In this document: one piece after another, positions 23,829 to 35,148 of the stretch
How positions within the stretch are numbered: position 1 is the first letter of the stretch
Layout: each line of letters begins with the position of its first letter
Assembly (NCBI GenBank): GCA_910589415.1
Contig: OU342630.1
Span: 25,763,867-25,827,866, forward strand
DNA: 64,000 nt
Direction: 5' to 3'
DNA from: Malachius bipustulatus
Taxonomy: Eukaryota > Arthropoda > Insecta > Coleoptera > Melyridae
Notes under the pieces: generated by a model
Seen by the model: the letters and a program-made list of their open reading frames with translations, nothing else
Told to the model about the DNA's origin: nothing
The model's database searches: none
Translations under genes and position numbers: made by a program

Positions 23829-24330
23829 GTATCCTTAGTCATCACAACAGACAACACTCAGTGTACAGACTATATTAGCTATATGATTAGTAGTATAACC
23901 TGCATTGAATTTTTCATTAAAGTAAGAGCAGTTAACACAACATGGTGACTCCTGTACACAAGACTTCCTGTCATGAGGGCCCGAGCATACCGTGCATATA
24001 ACAGTGGCACTGCGACACTCCCTTCGGTGGTGTCCTATTTTGCAGCAATTGAAGCACAAGACTGAAATGCTCCTTAATCCCACATCTGGACCAACTGATG
24101 TACATGGATCCTCTCTTAATCACATCACCGAATACTGTAGGCGACATTTCCAACACAACATTGAAGACATTCTTGAACTTCATCTTAGTGATGAGTCTGG
24201 TCACCTTCGGTTCATCACTATTGAAAAATATAATATTTTAAAAATACATCTACTAAATCAGGCAACACAGGACAACTGTATGAGGACCGTAACCTCGACA
24301 ATAACCTCTTGCGTGACATGGGCGTTATTG
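23829..24330 (-). pseudogene. LINE-A ORF1 (Gag-like) remnant with zinc knuckles
   Basis: Two overlapping - strand frames together read as the C-terminal half of a Jockey/CR1-type ORF1. KVTRLITKMKF and VFGDVIKRGSMYISW come first (23,971-24,204). After a frame change there are Cys-rich knuckles FNCCKIGHHRREC, CTVCSGPHDRKSC and CCVNC (23,835-24,083). ORF1 proteins bind LINE RNA. The frameshift and loss of the N-terminus show it is dead. Collinear with the ORF2 pieces left of the Gypsy insertion. Confidence 0.8.
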
Positions 24331-24345
24331 CCTTGAAAACTCAAA

Positions 24346-26228
24346 TGCCACTTCTGTAGGATTGCCACACTTTTTTCTATTGTCAGGTTTCTTTATTGGT
24401 GTCTTCATTGGTTAACCATTTTCATTGGAACCTCACATTTCAATACATGGAAAAGGGCTTGTTGAGTTTCTTCATGCTTGTGACGTGTATAATCCCGGGT
24501 AAATAAATTTCGTTTACATACAAATTAGAAAAAATATTAATTGTTGAAAGGATAGCACGTCGCTCGGCACGTCGTATCAAACGACTTGATTATATAAATC
24601 GATCTTATTGACCTTAATTTACAGAATTCCTGCTTTAGGCATGCTTTGATGCAAAGGTTCATTCTTACTGTATTGTAATTTAATTTAATAATTACAATAG
24701 TAAATCAATCTCCATAGTCCATGATATAATGTAGAATATTTCATTATGAAGAATTCATTTTATTCTTGACAGTCCTGCGCTCAATCAGGACATTCGAGAA
24801 TAAATTGACAGTCCTAATGAGAGGGAAGGAGGGAGAGGTGAGGAGTTAAATCTTGTGGGGGGGTTCGGCTTTGTATTTTTCTTTTCTAGATAATTAGGTT
24901 TTGTAAAATTTGATAAATGTGCGGGATAACCGACGGGAAACCTCTCAGCAACCAGCTCAGATTTTTCGTCGACTGACGAGAGAGTTCCATCCCCACTGTT
25001 TGCTCTTTTCTGTTCTCTGAACTCTAATAGGTAACTTATTGGGATGCCACCAAAATCTCGTGGTTAAACGAAGAAAATGAGAAAGAGGGTTGAGCGAACG
25101 TGCCCTGAGATTTTGGAGAGGGGCACGTCGCCTTTTAGTTTGTGACTAACCTGTTCCTGCAATAGAGAAAAGGTGCCTGCTTTCGTACTCTTCCTTTTTT
25201 TAAAAAAAAGAAAACTTTCAATCAGTGATTTATTGACTAACAAAAATAAATGATAAACCAGGTCGAATGTTCGATTTAATTATTAGGGATTCATCATAAG
25301 TCATATAACTAACCTTCTAATAGAAAGTGCGGTAGGATCCTATGGCATTTCCTTTACACACGCATTGTATTAATAATTATTATTGATTTGGCATAAATAA
25401 AATAAATACGGAGTGAATGAGTCGTTTTTGATAAGTTCACCCAGGATGGTATCTTCTTATTGATGGTTAGAATTATTAGCTAAACAGACTTACAAGTTTT
25501 CTCACTTTTTTTTTGAGTTCTGAGAGTACTTATAGGGCTGACCTTCTAGCACCATTCGATTTCTCGTCATCCAACGGGCATAGGTAGGTAATTCAGGTGA
25601 GTCTCCTTGGTTGGGAGTTCGACAGTACCGAGACGTATCCGGGAGCTGCAGGGCCGTGGTAACGGGATATTGAAGCCGAAAATTGCGGAAATGTTCGGTT
25701 GAACAGATATGGCCGCCGCGGCACGGAGGAAAATGGCGAAGAGAAAATTCGAAATTATATCCAAAAAGCTAGAAATAAACAGTGAATATTTATTAACTTT
25801 TCGATCACTGTAATCGTCTACGCTGACTTACCCATTTTTTAAAATAATGGCTTTGGAAAGGAAATTTAGGTAATATAGTTTAAGAAATTTACGATAATAA
25901 TAAGTGACTTCGTGTTGCATCGAAAGTCGTTAGAGAAAAAGCAAAATGTCTCTCGGCCGTCAGTTTCGACCTTCTCCGTTTTTTTTGAAAAAAAAGAAAG
26001 GGGGGAGCTAATCAATATTATTGGCATGTTCGTTGACGGGCAGCGCCGCGGCAGTCGATAACTATACTGCGAGTTATTCTCTTGGTGCCAAGACATTCGG
26101 CCACTGCTGAACAGGTGGCGCAGGTCGTCCCATAAATTTTTAAACAACTGGTGCTACCTCGCCAACCTTAACGACAAAAATAAAAAGAACTCTGTAACTA
26201 CGTTACAATCCAGTGAGTCTTCCACTTA
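24346..26228. other. UBALD intron 1, no gene recognised
   Basis: No credible coding frame. 24,820-24,870 is purine/G-rich. 25,570-25,760 and 26,020-26,130 are richer in CG than the surroundings and could be an old element or a regulatory site, but no motif decides this. Poly-A/T runs occur at 25,195 and 25,985. Confidence 0.4.
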
Positions 26229-26893
26229 CAGGGTGCACTACCCTCCAATCAAGCTTTAAGGTAATGGAATTTTTGCACGTCTCTTGGAGCACGTTGCAGT
26301 AAACTTAATTTTTGAAAAGTAACTTGTTTGCTTACTGCAGTGCTGTAAATTATTTTTTTTACAAAGATGTGAGTATTTTTGTACAAATAAAAGTGGCAAA
26401 ACTGCATTCAACGTGTGAATAAGTTGATCAGATTTGTAAAAAACAAAACAATTCAATTCATTATTTTTATTTTCATTGCAATAGAAGGCATTTTAATTAT
26501 TGTATTTCAAGGTGAGTTTAAATGGTTGCCAAACTTCTAATTTCTCTCAGATTTGAGGATGTTATTTTTACATTTTCAATTTTTTCTAAGAGGTTTTGTG
26601 AAAAGAATTTACAGATCATTATTATTATATTTGTTCCAGATACTATTAATATTAATAATGGTAGACTGAATAGGGGGAAATACTCAAATGAAAGTTTTGC
26701 TGCCTGTCTGTGACAGATTGCTTTCATACACAGCATAATAATCCTAAAGACAATAATATATGGATGAGGGAAACTCTTTGTAACTCGAAAACTAACCATG
26801 GATTCAAATTTTTTTTGTAGATTATCCTTAATTTTAATGTGCTCTATAATGCCCTGTATTCGGAGTTTGCCAGTTACTCATCTGATCAGCCTG
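26229..26893. mobile_element. CAGGGTG-related element, inverted relative of 31.4-31.8 kb
   Basis: It starts CAGGGTG (26,229) and ends CAGCCTG followed by TATA (26,887-26,895). Much of its interior is the reverse complement of 31,425-31,824, for example GCCCTGTATTCGGAGT at about 26,850 versus its complement at 31,447. No coding capacity. Confidence 0.6.
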
Positions 26894-26919
26894 TATACAG
26901 GGTTTTACTTATTATTATT

Positions 26920-27000
26920 ATTGCCGGGTAAGGCGAAAAGGGCCCTCGGTGGCCTAGTCGCTTGGGGTGTACCACCCCAACCCACCATACTACTACTATT
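26920..27000 (+). mobile_element. LINE 3' terminal fragment with (CTA)n tail
   Basis: AAGGCGAAAAGGGCCCTCGG through ACCCACCATACTACTAC matches the - strand of 30,170-30,250, so both are the 3' end of the same LINE family in opposite orientation. It abuts, tail to tail, the (AAT)n tail of the next LINE fragment. Confidence 0.65.
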
Positions 27001-28080
27001 ATTATTATTATTATTATTACTTCTAGGGTAGGTTCAAAGCCCTTGTACTGAAGCTTGCGCTTATTGTGCCCCTTTGGATAATTATCTCATCGGTCCCATC
27101 TCCCGAAAGTATCTCAGTATGAGTCCAATGGGTGCTTGTTCTATTTCTTTTGGTTCTGCTATTTCGGTCCCAAATACTAGAAGTCTAGTTCCCTCTAGTG
27201 CTGGGCATTCACACATTAGGTGGTATGGGGTTTCCTCCCCTCCCCACATCTCCTGCAATCTGGGATATTTTTCACTCCTATTATTGAGAGGTGAAATTAG
27301 TGGGCAGTGTCCTGTTAGAAGTCCAATTGCCCATCTCAGCTGGTGCATACTCAGCTTTTTTAGTTACATCTTCTCTGCTTCCTCTTCCCTTTACCCACCT
27401 AGTCGCTTGAACAGCACCCCAGTTAGGCCTAGGTAAGGTCTGCATTGAAGTTGCTCTTTTTTCTCCCATAGGTTTTCCCCCATGAGGAAAATTAGTTGTT
27501 GCCTTTTGTGTCAGGTTTTCTGTCCACTAGGATCCACGTTTCTGGTTTTTAATTCCTGGTTTTGAATTCCCAGTTTTTTTTTTGCATTTTTTTTTCTGGT
27601 TCCTCTTGGGTCCCTGGTATCCACACTGGTGCTCTTATAGGTTTCGGAACGTCCTTGTTGCCGAGTTTCGCTCCTGACCAGGGTTCCATTTCCCTGACCA
27701 TCCGCACCAGCCAGTCCTCTGTGGCCTGGTCAGCGCTGGAAGCCATGAGAAAGTCCCCTCTAAGCTGCACTCCTGAGAACCTTGGTGCAGGTTCTCCTTC
27801 TTTTATGTTGCTCCAGTTCCTTGCTGGTCCCGGGTTTTGTTACACTGGGGTTCACCTTCAACCCTAGCTTTCTAGGTTCTCCAGTTTCCCCCTGGTTTTG
27901 TAGTTTCTACTATTTTCTCAGTTTCCTGCGAGCGGCTCCTGAGAGTTTTTTGTGTGGGTCTTTCTTTTCAGAATCCCCTTCCCTTTTTGAATTAGGTGTG
28001 CTTGGTCCATATGGCCCACGAGTAATGGAGCTATTAATGAAATACCATTCGCAGAGCTCCATACGTATTCTTCGAGGTTG
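27001..28080 (-). mobile_element. LINE fragment(s) with RNase H-type C-terminus
   Basis: The - strand frame 27,082-27,348 has LLTGHCPL and GGEETPYHLMCECPAL, the C-terminal Cys/His motif found after RNase H in I/R1/Loa-like LINEs. The tail is (AAT)n at about 27,000-27,020. Farther right, 27,549-27,770 (VRMVREMEPWSG...PIRAPVWIPG) may be ORF1 sequence of the same or another LINE. All is fragmentary and out of frame. Confidence 0.6.
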
Positions 28081-28164
28081 AATCCAGAAGGGACTGATCT
28101 ACTATTCAGCCACGCATCCTTGAATCCAGAAGGGACTGATCTACTATTCAGCCACGCATCCTTT
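28079..28164. repeat. Tandem duplication of about 43 bases
   Basis: TTGAATCCAGAAGGGACTGA...CACGCATCC occurs twice in direct succession. Confidence 0.8.
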
Positions 28165-28522
28165 TAGCCTGGGTTCCTGTCGTAGGATTTAGGTTTTTAA
28201 AGGTTGTCTCCTTTTGGTCCAGGCGGTAAAGCCTAGACCCCCGTATTCCTCTGTTCGCGAGATATAACCTCGACAACAGAGTTTTACGGTCTTTCGGAGA
28301 GTCGACGTTCTCCGGCATCGTTATAACCCCTGTGCAGACCTTTAGTCACGACACGACAACTAGGTTGGTGGAGGTGGTCCGCGGCAGGGCTTTTTGAGCT
28401 GCCAGTCTGGAGTTTTAAATCCGACGAGCTCTATCACCGCTGCTAACCTTACTCACTATGATCACTGTAAGGTCGTTCCCTCTCCGCCACCTGGGACGCG
28501 CCTGATGGGTACGTCAACCACA

Positions 28523-29311
28523 CAGGGGGTGTTAACTTAAGGGTAGGTACTAAATTTAAGAGCGTATTCCTGGGCCAATTTATAGTTGAAAATTTCATAT
28601 AAACATGTGTCCTAAAATGTCTGGTTTTCAAGATATACAAGGTGTTGAAGTTATTTTTTCATCCTCACCAATATTGCAAAGATTAAGCCACTGACCAAGA
28701 TAAAATGTAAGCCCCTGACTTTTTTTAAATTTTGATATTTTTTTAGATTAAGCAGCTAACAATAAATTTTTGTCTCTTAAATTGTTTTCCTATCTTACTT
28801 CATTTTCGAGAAAAAAAAAGCATGTCTAAAAATTGATAAAATAAAATCATTAAAAAAAAGCAATTTTTTGACATGCATTGAACCGGGTTATTTTTTTTCT
28901 AGGAATCGACAGGAGATACTAAGTAAAGTCTATAGACATAAAAGTTGTATTTTTAGTTAATTAGTTTGAAAAAATATATATCAAACTTAAAGTCTGTTGC
29001 ATACCTACATTTTTCTTTGCAATAATATTGGTGAGGGTGCACCTTGGACGCCACTGGACTTAATAATTTTTATCTACTTGGGGCTTAATGAGCTCATAAT
29101 TACTACAAATAACACTACCAAATTTCCACAATATTGACAAAAGAATGTTTGAGATATTAAAAAAAATCAATTTAAAAAATAAACTTCAATACCCAGTATC
29201 TTGAAAACCAGACATCTTAGGACACATGTTTGTTTATATGAACTTTTCAATTTTTAAATTGGCCCAGGAATATGCTCTTAAACTTAGTACGTACCCTAAA
29301 GTAACACCCTG
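28523..29311. mobile_element. CAGGGTG palindromic element
   Basis: Left end CAGGGGGTG (28,523), right end CACCCTG (29,305-29,311) followed by TA. Arms share GGTGTTAACTTAAGGGTA/its complement and ATGTGTCCTAAAATGTCTGG. Contains the word ACGCCACTG at 29,048-29,056. No coding capacity. Confidence 0.75.
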
Positions 29312-29387
29312 TATTAAAGAGGCACAATAAAACTCTATTATTACTCAGAAAATAAACTTTCATGGAATGGAAATTCTCATAAGTATA

Positions 29388-29963
29388 CAGGGTGAACCGG
29401 GGTTGAACTGCCATGCGTAAACCAAGCATAGGAAATTTGATTCTGTGCAAAAAAGTTCATCTTGTGCTCGAATATTCTCCCAACGAATGCTATAGCAATT
29501 AGTAGGCTATGACAAAAACTTTGAAAAAAATAATAAACATTTCCTCATCAAATTTATTAGGAAAATAATGAAAAAAGAAAGACTAATTTTTCAAAATTTT
29601 GGAAAATTGCATCATCTTCAATTTTTGAAAACACAAACTTCGACAGACAGATTTTTCGACAAACGACAGATTGTGTAGCTGCACGGCACTCTGCTAATAT
29701 GATTACTCATACTTGGGCTGCTTCAACAACTCTTTCCCGGAGATTAGCTTTGTCATTAACCGGCCCAGAATAAACCTTGCTCGTCATTGTACCCCAGGCA
29801 AAAAAACCTAAGGAAGGTCAAATCTGAAGAGCGCGCTACTTCTACACATTGAGACTTTTTATTAGAAAGCATTTTCGAATATATGTTTTTATGAACATTT
29901 TTGTTCAAAATCAAATATTTCCTATTCATGGTTTATGTGGCGGTTTAACCCCGACTCGCCCTA
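29388..29963. mobile_element. CAGGGTG palindromic element, diverged right end
   Basis: Left end CAGGGTGAACCGGGGTTGAA (29,388), right end TTTAACCCCGACTCGCCCTA (to 29,963), TA on both sides. The arms match over about 80 bases; the interior is AT-rich. No gene. Confidence 0.7.
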
Positions 29964-30107
29964 TATAAAAATCAGCAGCCTCAACAGCCTTTTTTTGTCT
30001 GTCGATCTGTTGGGAGCCTATTAAAAATGTGGGGAATCCGTTCCCGGGAAGTGTCATTTTTCTTGGAATTTTGGTATATTTGGATCAAGAATTTTAAGCA
30101 CTCCCCA

Positions 30108-30124
30108 CCCCCCCCCCCCCCCCC
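30108..30124. repeat. Poly-C run
   Basis: Seventeen C in a row; likely unstable in length. Confidence 0.9.
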
Positions 30125-30164
30125 GTTTAGGCCATTTTTTTATATGGTACCACTTATTTGGACT

Positions 30165-30470
30165 TTTCTCAGTAGTAGTAGTAGTAGTATGGTGGGTTGG
30201 GGTGGTGCACCCCAAGCGACTAGGCCACCGAGGGCCCTTTTCGCCGTACCCGAACCATGGTGAAACTCCTACTCGAACCTCCCCGACCTTTTAATAAAGG
30301 CCAGAAGGTTGTTGTATGAGAGGAGTTTCATTTCTTCCTCTTGTAGCTCCTCAGACCCAAAGATGTTGAGCCTGAGGTTGCTGTATACCTCGCATACGCC
30401 TACATAATGGTGTGAATCCTCGTCATCCATTCAGTAATTAATTCGGGCTTGGTTCGGTCCCCAATAAGTC
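30165..30470 (-). mobile_element. LINE 3' end with (TAC)n tail
   Basis: - strand: a C-terminal frame with DSHHYVGVCEVYSNLRL and LAFIKRSGRF (30,280-30,440), then the 3'UTR block shared with 26,920-27,000, then (TAC)n at 30,172-30,189. 5' truncated. Clade probably R1/Loa/I-like. Confidence 0.65.
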
Positions 30471-31424
30471 CGTTACTAAGTTTTAAATCAATTTTTATTT
30501 ATGTAAATAAATCGCTATTTTATATGCAAAATAATAATAATGAAATAATAAATATAATTCTATCATCCTGGAAATTATTCTGACTGGGCCCAGCCCTCTA
30601 GATGGGCATGCTATGTAAAATGCTGACTTGTGCTTGGTCCCGTTCAACACCTCGATTGGGATTGGTTTATAGCATTAGGTTATAAAAAAAAAATTGTATG
30701 ACTGTGGTAAAGCCCAAGTGTCAGAAGTTTTCAAGTAGCCTCAAGGGCCTCTGACATAACTTAACGACTGCTGTGAAGCAGTTGGGACCCCCTTTTTAAC
30801 GTACCTCCCGGAGCACGAGCATTAGGTTATAAGAAAGATATACCGCTCCGACAGCTACTAATGCTTCAGTAATCCTCGATACATCGGCTGCGTGTACTAA
30901 CTTCCTCCTCCGTCTCGGAACACGCGAACTGCTCTTGCATGTCCCAAGTGACCGCTTGGCTGGGGAACGGGAGTGTGGCAGCCTGTTTGGCTCTCCATAC
31001 AAGTCTAAATAAAAGAGAGATCCGTTAGCCAGACCACGTCTCAATACGACGCGGGTCTGGAAGCTAAAAAAGAAAACAAAACGATTCTCTGTGCAGAGTT
31101 AAATGCATTCTGGGCGTTGATTGATGGGACGAGGATAGGCTGACTCAGTACATCAGCCTCTCCCCCTCTGTGCACTCAGTTCATGCACTTCGGCTGTCCT
31201 GCTTCTCTGAAGGCTGTCAGAGGACTGCACCTATCAGAGGAATGAAACACTCGCCGGTCAGTACCCAGCTCGCGTTTCTCTGCCTGTTGCCCGGCTGGTG
31301 AACTCAATGCATCCACCGCGGGGCGTTTACTTCTGCAAGGCTCAATACACCTTGCAGGAGCTGAATGTTTAGTGGTTAGTGCCCACATAGATACTGCCGG
31401 TCCTTCCGACATGCTCCACTTATA
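30471..31424. other. UBALD intron 1, unclassified sequence
   Basis: GCATTAGGTTATA occurs twice (about 30,671 and 30,820), hinting at a duplicated repeat. No gene, tRNA or SINE A/B box could be supported. Confidence 0.4.
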
Positions 31425-31824
31425 CAGGCTGATCAGTAACTCGCGCACTCCGAATACAGGGCCCATTAAAATTAAGGATATTCTGCAAAAAAAAATTGAA
31501 TCCAACGGTTGGTTTTCAAGTTACAGAGTTTCCCTCATCCGAGTTTAAAGGTAATTTTTTCAATACTATACCTATAGCTGAACGAAATTTGAAGTTTGGC
31601 AACCGAAAAACTCAACTTAGAATATAAAATATTCAAACGCCTTCGTTGCTATGGAAATAAAAAAATAACAATACCATCTAACCCGAACTTATTCACATGT
31701 TCAGTGCAGTGTTGCCACCTTTTTTTTTACAAAAATGGTCATATCTTTGGAAGAAAAGATATCACTCTTAAAAAGTGAAGTTTACCGCAGCATGCTCTGA
31801 GTGCGCGAGTTACTGATCATCCTG
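31425..31824. mobile_element. 400-base hairpin element, CAGGCTG ends
   Basis: CAGGCTGATCAGTAACTCGC (31,425) pairs with GCGAGTTACTGATCATCCTG (to 31,824); TA on both sides. Variant of the CAGGGTG group. Related in inverted orientation to 26,229-26,893. Confidence 0.75.
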
Positions 31825-32676
31825 TATAGTCGGCGGCGGGTTGATAAGGTTGCTATCACAAAGTATTACAAAAGTTTGGAAAACTGACTTCATCAGAAAA
31901 GATTTCCAGATTTTTTATTCTCCAAATCACAAATAAATTTTTTTCTACTCCCAACCTTTAATATGCATATTAAATATGAATCACCAGTGCTTTAATGGGT
32001 CTCATTAAGATACAAATTTTCATTAAAGCACTGGTCAAGCTATCCAATGGCAGAGGAGCATTTGCAATCGAATCGGTTCCTTTTCGCTTACAATCGGGTC
32101 GGCAAGCCAACCAAAGTCACAGAGTTGTCGTCATACTCACGACAAAAATTGCCTTGTGATATAAGTTCTGTATTTCTGAAAAAAAATTCTGAACGTTTAT
32201 TTAATTTAGTACATAAGTAACATTCAAAGAAAATTTATCAAGATTTTATGTTACCTTAATTAATTTGATAAGTAGGTATATCGTGTAAAGATGGGAAGAT
32301 AAAGTATTATATCATTCGTAGAGCTCCATGATAGTATTCAAAGCGGCAACGCTGCGACCCGCGTTGCGCAGGGAAACAATATCGTAATTAATGGCTGTCG
32401 ATGTTATTAAAATTATTAATTAATCTCAAAATCGAAGCGTAAAATTCGGAATTCGAACTTCGCATAATAAAAATTACGCAGTAGTGAGTAGTGCCCTTTA
32501 AACTTGATACTAAAACATGTCTCAGCAGAATAATCTTTGCGACGAAGAGAAAATTCGGTAATATGCGTAAACAAACAGCAACCTATCTTAACCTCAATGA
32601 TCCGCAATTGTACACGGGTCATTGTTAAAATATATAATTTTTTAATCTTTTCTATGAAATAAAAAAGGGTCGTAGA
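31825..32676. other. UBALD intron 1, no gene recognised
   Basis: A short inverted repeat around 31,990-32,035 (CACCAGTGCTTTAATG and CATTAAAGCACTGGTC) is visible. Otherwise featureless AT-rich sequence. Confidence 0.4.
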
Positions 32677-32820
32677 AAAAATAGTGTATGGAACTCGCAG
32701 ATAATGGCTATTAATACGCTCTTATTATGGTTAAGACACTCGCTTACGGCTCGTATCTTAACCATCATACTCGCGTATTAATAGCCTTCATTATAAGCTC
32801 GTTGCATAATATACTATTTT
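32677..32820. repeat. Hairpin MITE 150 bases before UBALD exon 2
   Basis: AAAATAGTGTATGGAACTCG (32,677) pairs with CGTTGCATAATATACTATTTT (to 32,820), and GGCTATTAATACGC pairs with GCGTATTAATAGCC. A strong hairpin lies just upstream of the branch point and acceptor region. Confidence 0.75.
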
Positions 32821-32973
32821 CAGAAGAAACTTTTGAAAGTCGACGGCTGATTTGAATTTTAGTATACTGAATGTTGAAATATAAAAATATTACTTTATTA
32901 TTAAATGTATATGAAAATGCAAAATATAAGTGTTAATTCCTATTGTAATTTTTTTTATTTTATTAAATTGCAG

Positions 32974-33039
32974 ACAGCCCTTAGTATATTTTTTCAAGAT
33001 GCTGCATTGCCATGTCAAGGAACAGCCCATTTTGGTCAG
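32974..33039 (+). CDS. UBALD: UBALD homologue, coding exon 2
   Basis: The 66-base exon encodes 22 residues (TALSIFFQDA...HFGQ), continuing the UBA-like domain. In vertebrate UBALD the same position reads TALS.FFQE followed by a His-rich stretch; here that stretch is short. Acceptor TTAAATTGCAG, donor GTAAGT, phase 0 on both sides, so skipping it would keep the frame. No damage seen. Confidence 0.9.
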
Positions 33040-34280
33040 GTAAGTTACCCTTATGAAATTTTTGTTAGTTACTTGTTATACATAGGCTAAGTGCAATTAT
33101 TAGTTGCTATGGTAAATTTTTTCAATGGGATTGTTTGTAACAAGCTACAAAAAACAAAACACAAATCAATGTTAGTTTATTTATTTTATACTCAAACCAC
33201 GGTGTAAGATAAATAAGGTGTTGGGACGAGATCACTCAGTGTGAGCAGATATCGTCACATTATTCTAATCTTTGAAGAAGTTTGTACTTCCAAAAAATTG
33301 GATCTCCCAAAGGGAGGAGCTCTAATAGGCTATTGATTATGTCTTATAGAAGGAACTATCAAAAGAGCAGGTTTTAATTGCATGAATCCTACACCTAAAT
33401 GCTCATTAAGCATGAAAAAATTCTGGAGTGCTATTAAATTAAAGGATGGAAACTGCACCCCTTTCAGTTTTTTAATTATATCTCAAATATGAAGCAAAAT
33501 TCAGGTACAGTTTTAATATGAAATTGTTTGTAGATAAGCTATTTTAGATCGAAATAGTTGATCTAAAAAATGTAGAAAAAATTTCTTGTGTCGAAAATAT
33601 TAAAAAAAAGTAATTTGAATAAATTAAAAAATCCATTTTTTAGTTTTTTTGCGTATAACTCTGAGATCGATTTTTTGGTAATTGTGAAATTTCCATTTGG
33701 AATTTAAAGGTGGCAGGTCAGGTCAGGTCAGGTCAGTTCACTAGATCAGTAGACCTGGCAGGTCCATTAGTTGGGAACGATGATCGCTTGCCGCTTTAGA
33801 TATGCTCGACACTCGTGTCAGTTGCAACTGTTTCGGTTTAGGCGACCAGAAACGATTAAAAATTAGCAATGGAAATGCCTCAGTGTGTGAAACCTGCAAG
33901 GCTCCATTATTGGGGGACCTTCCAATAGATCGTGTGTAGCTATTTTAAGAAAACTCGGTGTTGTTAGTTTAAAAACAAAGGTATAGTCTATTTTTTTGTT
34001 TAGATGGACTTGTCAAACAGCTGTCAAGTTGGTAGCGTGTGCAATGTTTAAACAGTAATTTTCATGTTGTCGGATGGTAGCCTGTTTTCTTGGCCTTAAA
34101 AAAATCACGTTGTGACTAGAGTTACGGCAATAGTCCCCAACTCCGGTATTATAGGCTATGCTATGACGTCACCTGCAAAACATGTTTCCTTGTTGCGCTG
34201 TTTAAATGGCAAATTAAGAAATTCCAACTCTACTTTATTTAATATAAGTAAGTTCTTTTTTAGTAGTTATTTGTAGCATT
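33040..34280. other. UBALD intron 2, 5' part
   Basis: Start of intron 2 (33,040-44,614). Contains a (GGTCA)n run at 33,714-33,736. 34,060-34,150 is weakly inverted relative to 35,165-35,235, perhaps the arms of an old element into which the next two elements inserted. No gene. Confidence 0.4.
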
Positions 34281-34511
34281 GGCCGGAGTAACGTTGTAAC
34301 TTACATTTTTACAGGAGGTGCAAAAAATGAACCTTGCAAGGTTATTGAATGGATAGTTTTCATTTGGCGATTCTTAAAATATCAATTAAATATGGTTAAA
34401 GGGAAATCATACAAAAATTATCGTTTTGGTGGAAGCATTCTGCCTATATTAACTTACCGAAGTGAAAAAATCACTCCAAAAAATTATGTAAGTTACAACG
34501 TTACTCCGGCC
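34281..34511. repeat. Hairpin MITE, GGCCGGAGTAACG ends
   Basis: GGCCGGAGTAACGTTGTAAC (34,281) and its complement ending at 34,511 form inverted termini of about 30 bases. No coding capacity; superfamily not assigned. Confidence 0.75.
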
Positions 34512-34552
34512 AAGGCTCCATTTATTTTTTGAGGATAAATTTGTTGACTATA

Positions 34553-35146
34553 CAGGGTGTTCTACAAGCTCTATGACAAACTTTGACAGATGGTAGGTTG
34601 CTTGATTTTAAACATATTTTTTTTAATAAACATGGGTCCGATTCGTTTTTGTTTAGAAGTTACAAGCATTTAACCTTTATTAACAATCAACAATAAAAAT
34701 TTAAATTAAATGATAATCACAAAACTTAAGACTATAAAAATTGTTCGAAATGTCCACCCTCAGCTTGAATGCAAGCCTCACATCGACGAACTAAAGATTC
34801 GGTCACTCGAAGAATGAGATTTGGATCATTTCTTATTTGGTTAGCTGCATCTTGAATTCTTTCAAGTAACTGCTGATGGGTAGTGATTTCAACATGGTAG
34901 ACCAGCTGCTTCATGTGTCCCCATAAATAAAAATCCAGAGGATTCAGATCGGGAGAACGAGGTGGCCATGATATTGGACCTCCTTGACCTATCACTTCCT
35001 GGTTGACTGAAAAAATTACGATTCTTTAAATGATTGTAACTTCTAAACAACAACGAATCGGACCCATGTTTATTAAAAAAAATATGTTTAAAATCAAGCA
35101 ACCTACCATCTGTCAAAGTTTGTCATAGAGCTTGTAGAACACCCTG
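34553..35146. mobile_element. CAGGGTG element carrying a transposase remnant
   Basis: CAGGGTG (34,553) and CACCCTG (35,140-35,146), TA on both sides. The terminal inverted repeats are about 130-150 bases (sharing TTCTACAAGCTCTATGACAA). Between them is the C-terminal part of a transposase. It looks like a deletion derivative of an autonomous element with long inverted repeats. Confidence 0.85.
34732..34995 (-). pseudogene. IS630/Tc1/mariner-type transposase, C-terminal fragment
   Basis: The 87-residue - strand frame contains WPPRSPDLNPLDFYLWGHMK near its start. This is the conserved block around the last catalytic acidic residue of IS630/Tc1/mariner (DDE_3-like) transposases. The following QIRNDPNLILRV and a CIQAEGGHFE end resemble the usual C-terminus. 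The DNA-binding part and the first two catalytic residues are missing, so it cannot work. Such enzymes cut and paste at TA, in accord with the TA flanks of this element. Confidence 0.85.
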
Positions 35147-35148
35147 TA

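Noticed and set aside
25560..25770. CG-richer segment as a possible second promoter
   Set aside because: No motif, coding start or splice signal supports it; reported only as an unclassified stretch.
26798..27031. 77-residue frame ending in a Leu run
   Set aside because: The Leu run is the (TTA)n/(CTA)n tail region of two LINE ends; not a signal or membrane segment of a gene.
27562..28081. Two overlapping + strand frames of about 100 residues
   Set aside because: No recognisable domain, and the opposite strand reads as LINE-like sequence; composition suggests shadows.
30600..31200. Possible tRNA-derived SINE
   Set aside because: I could not find a convincing A box and B box at proper spacing or an A-rich tail with flanking duplication.
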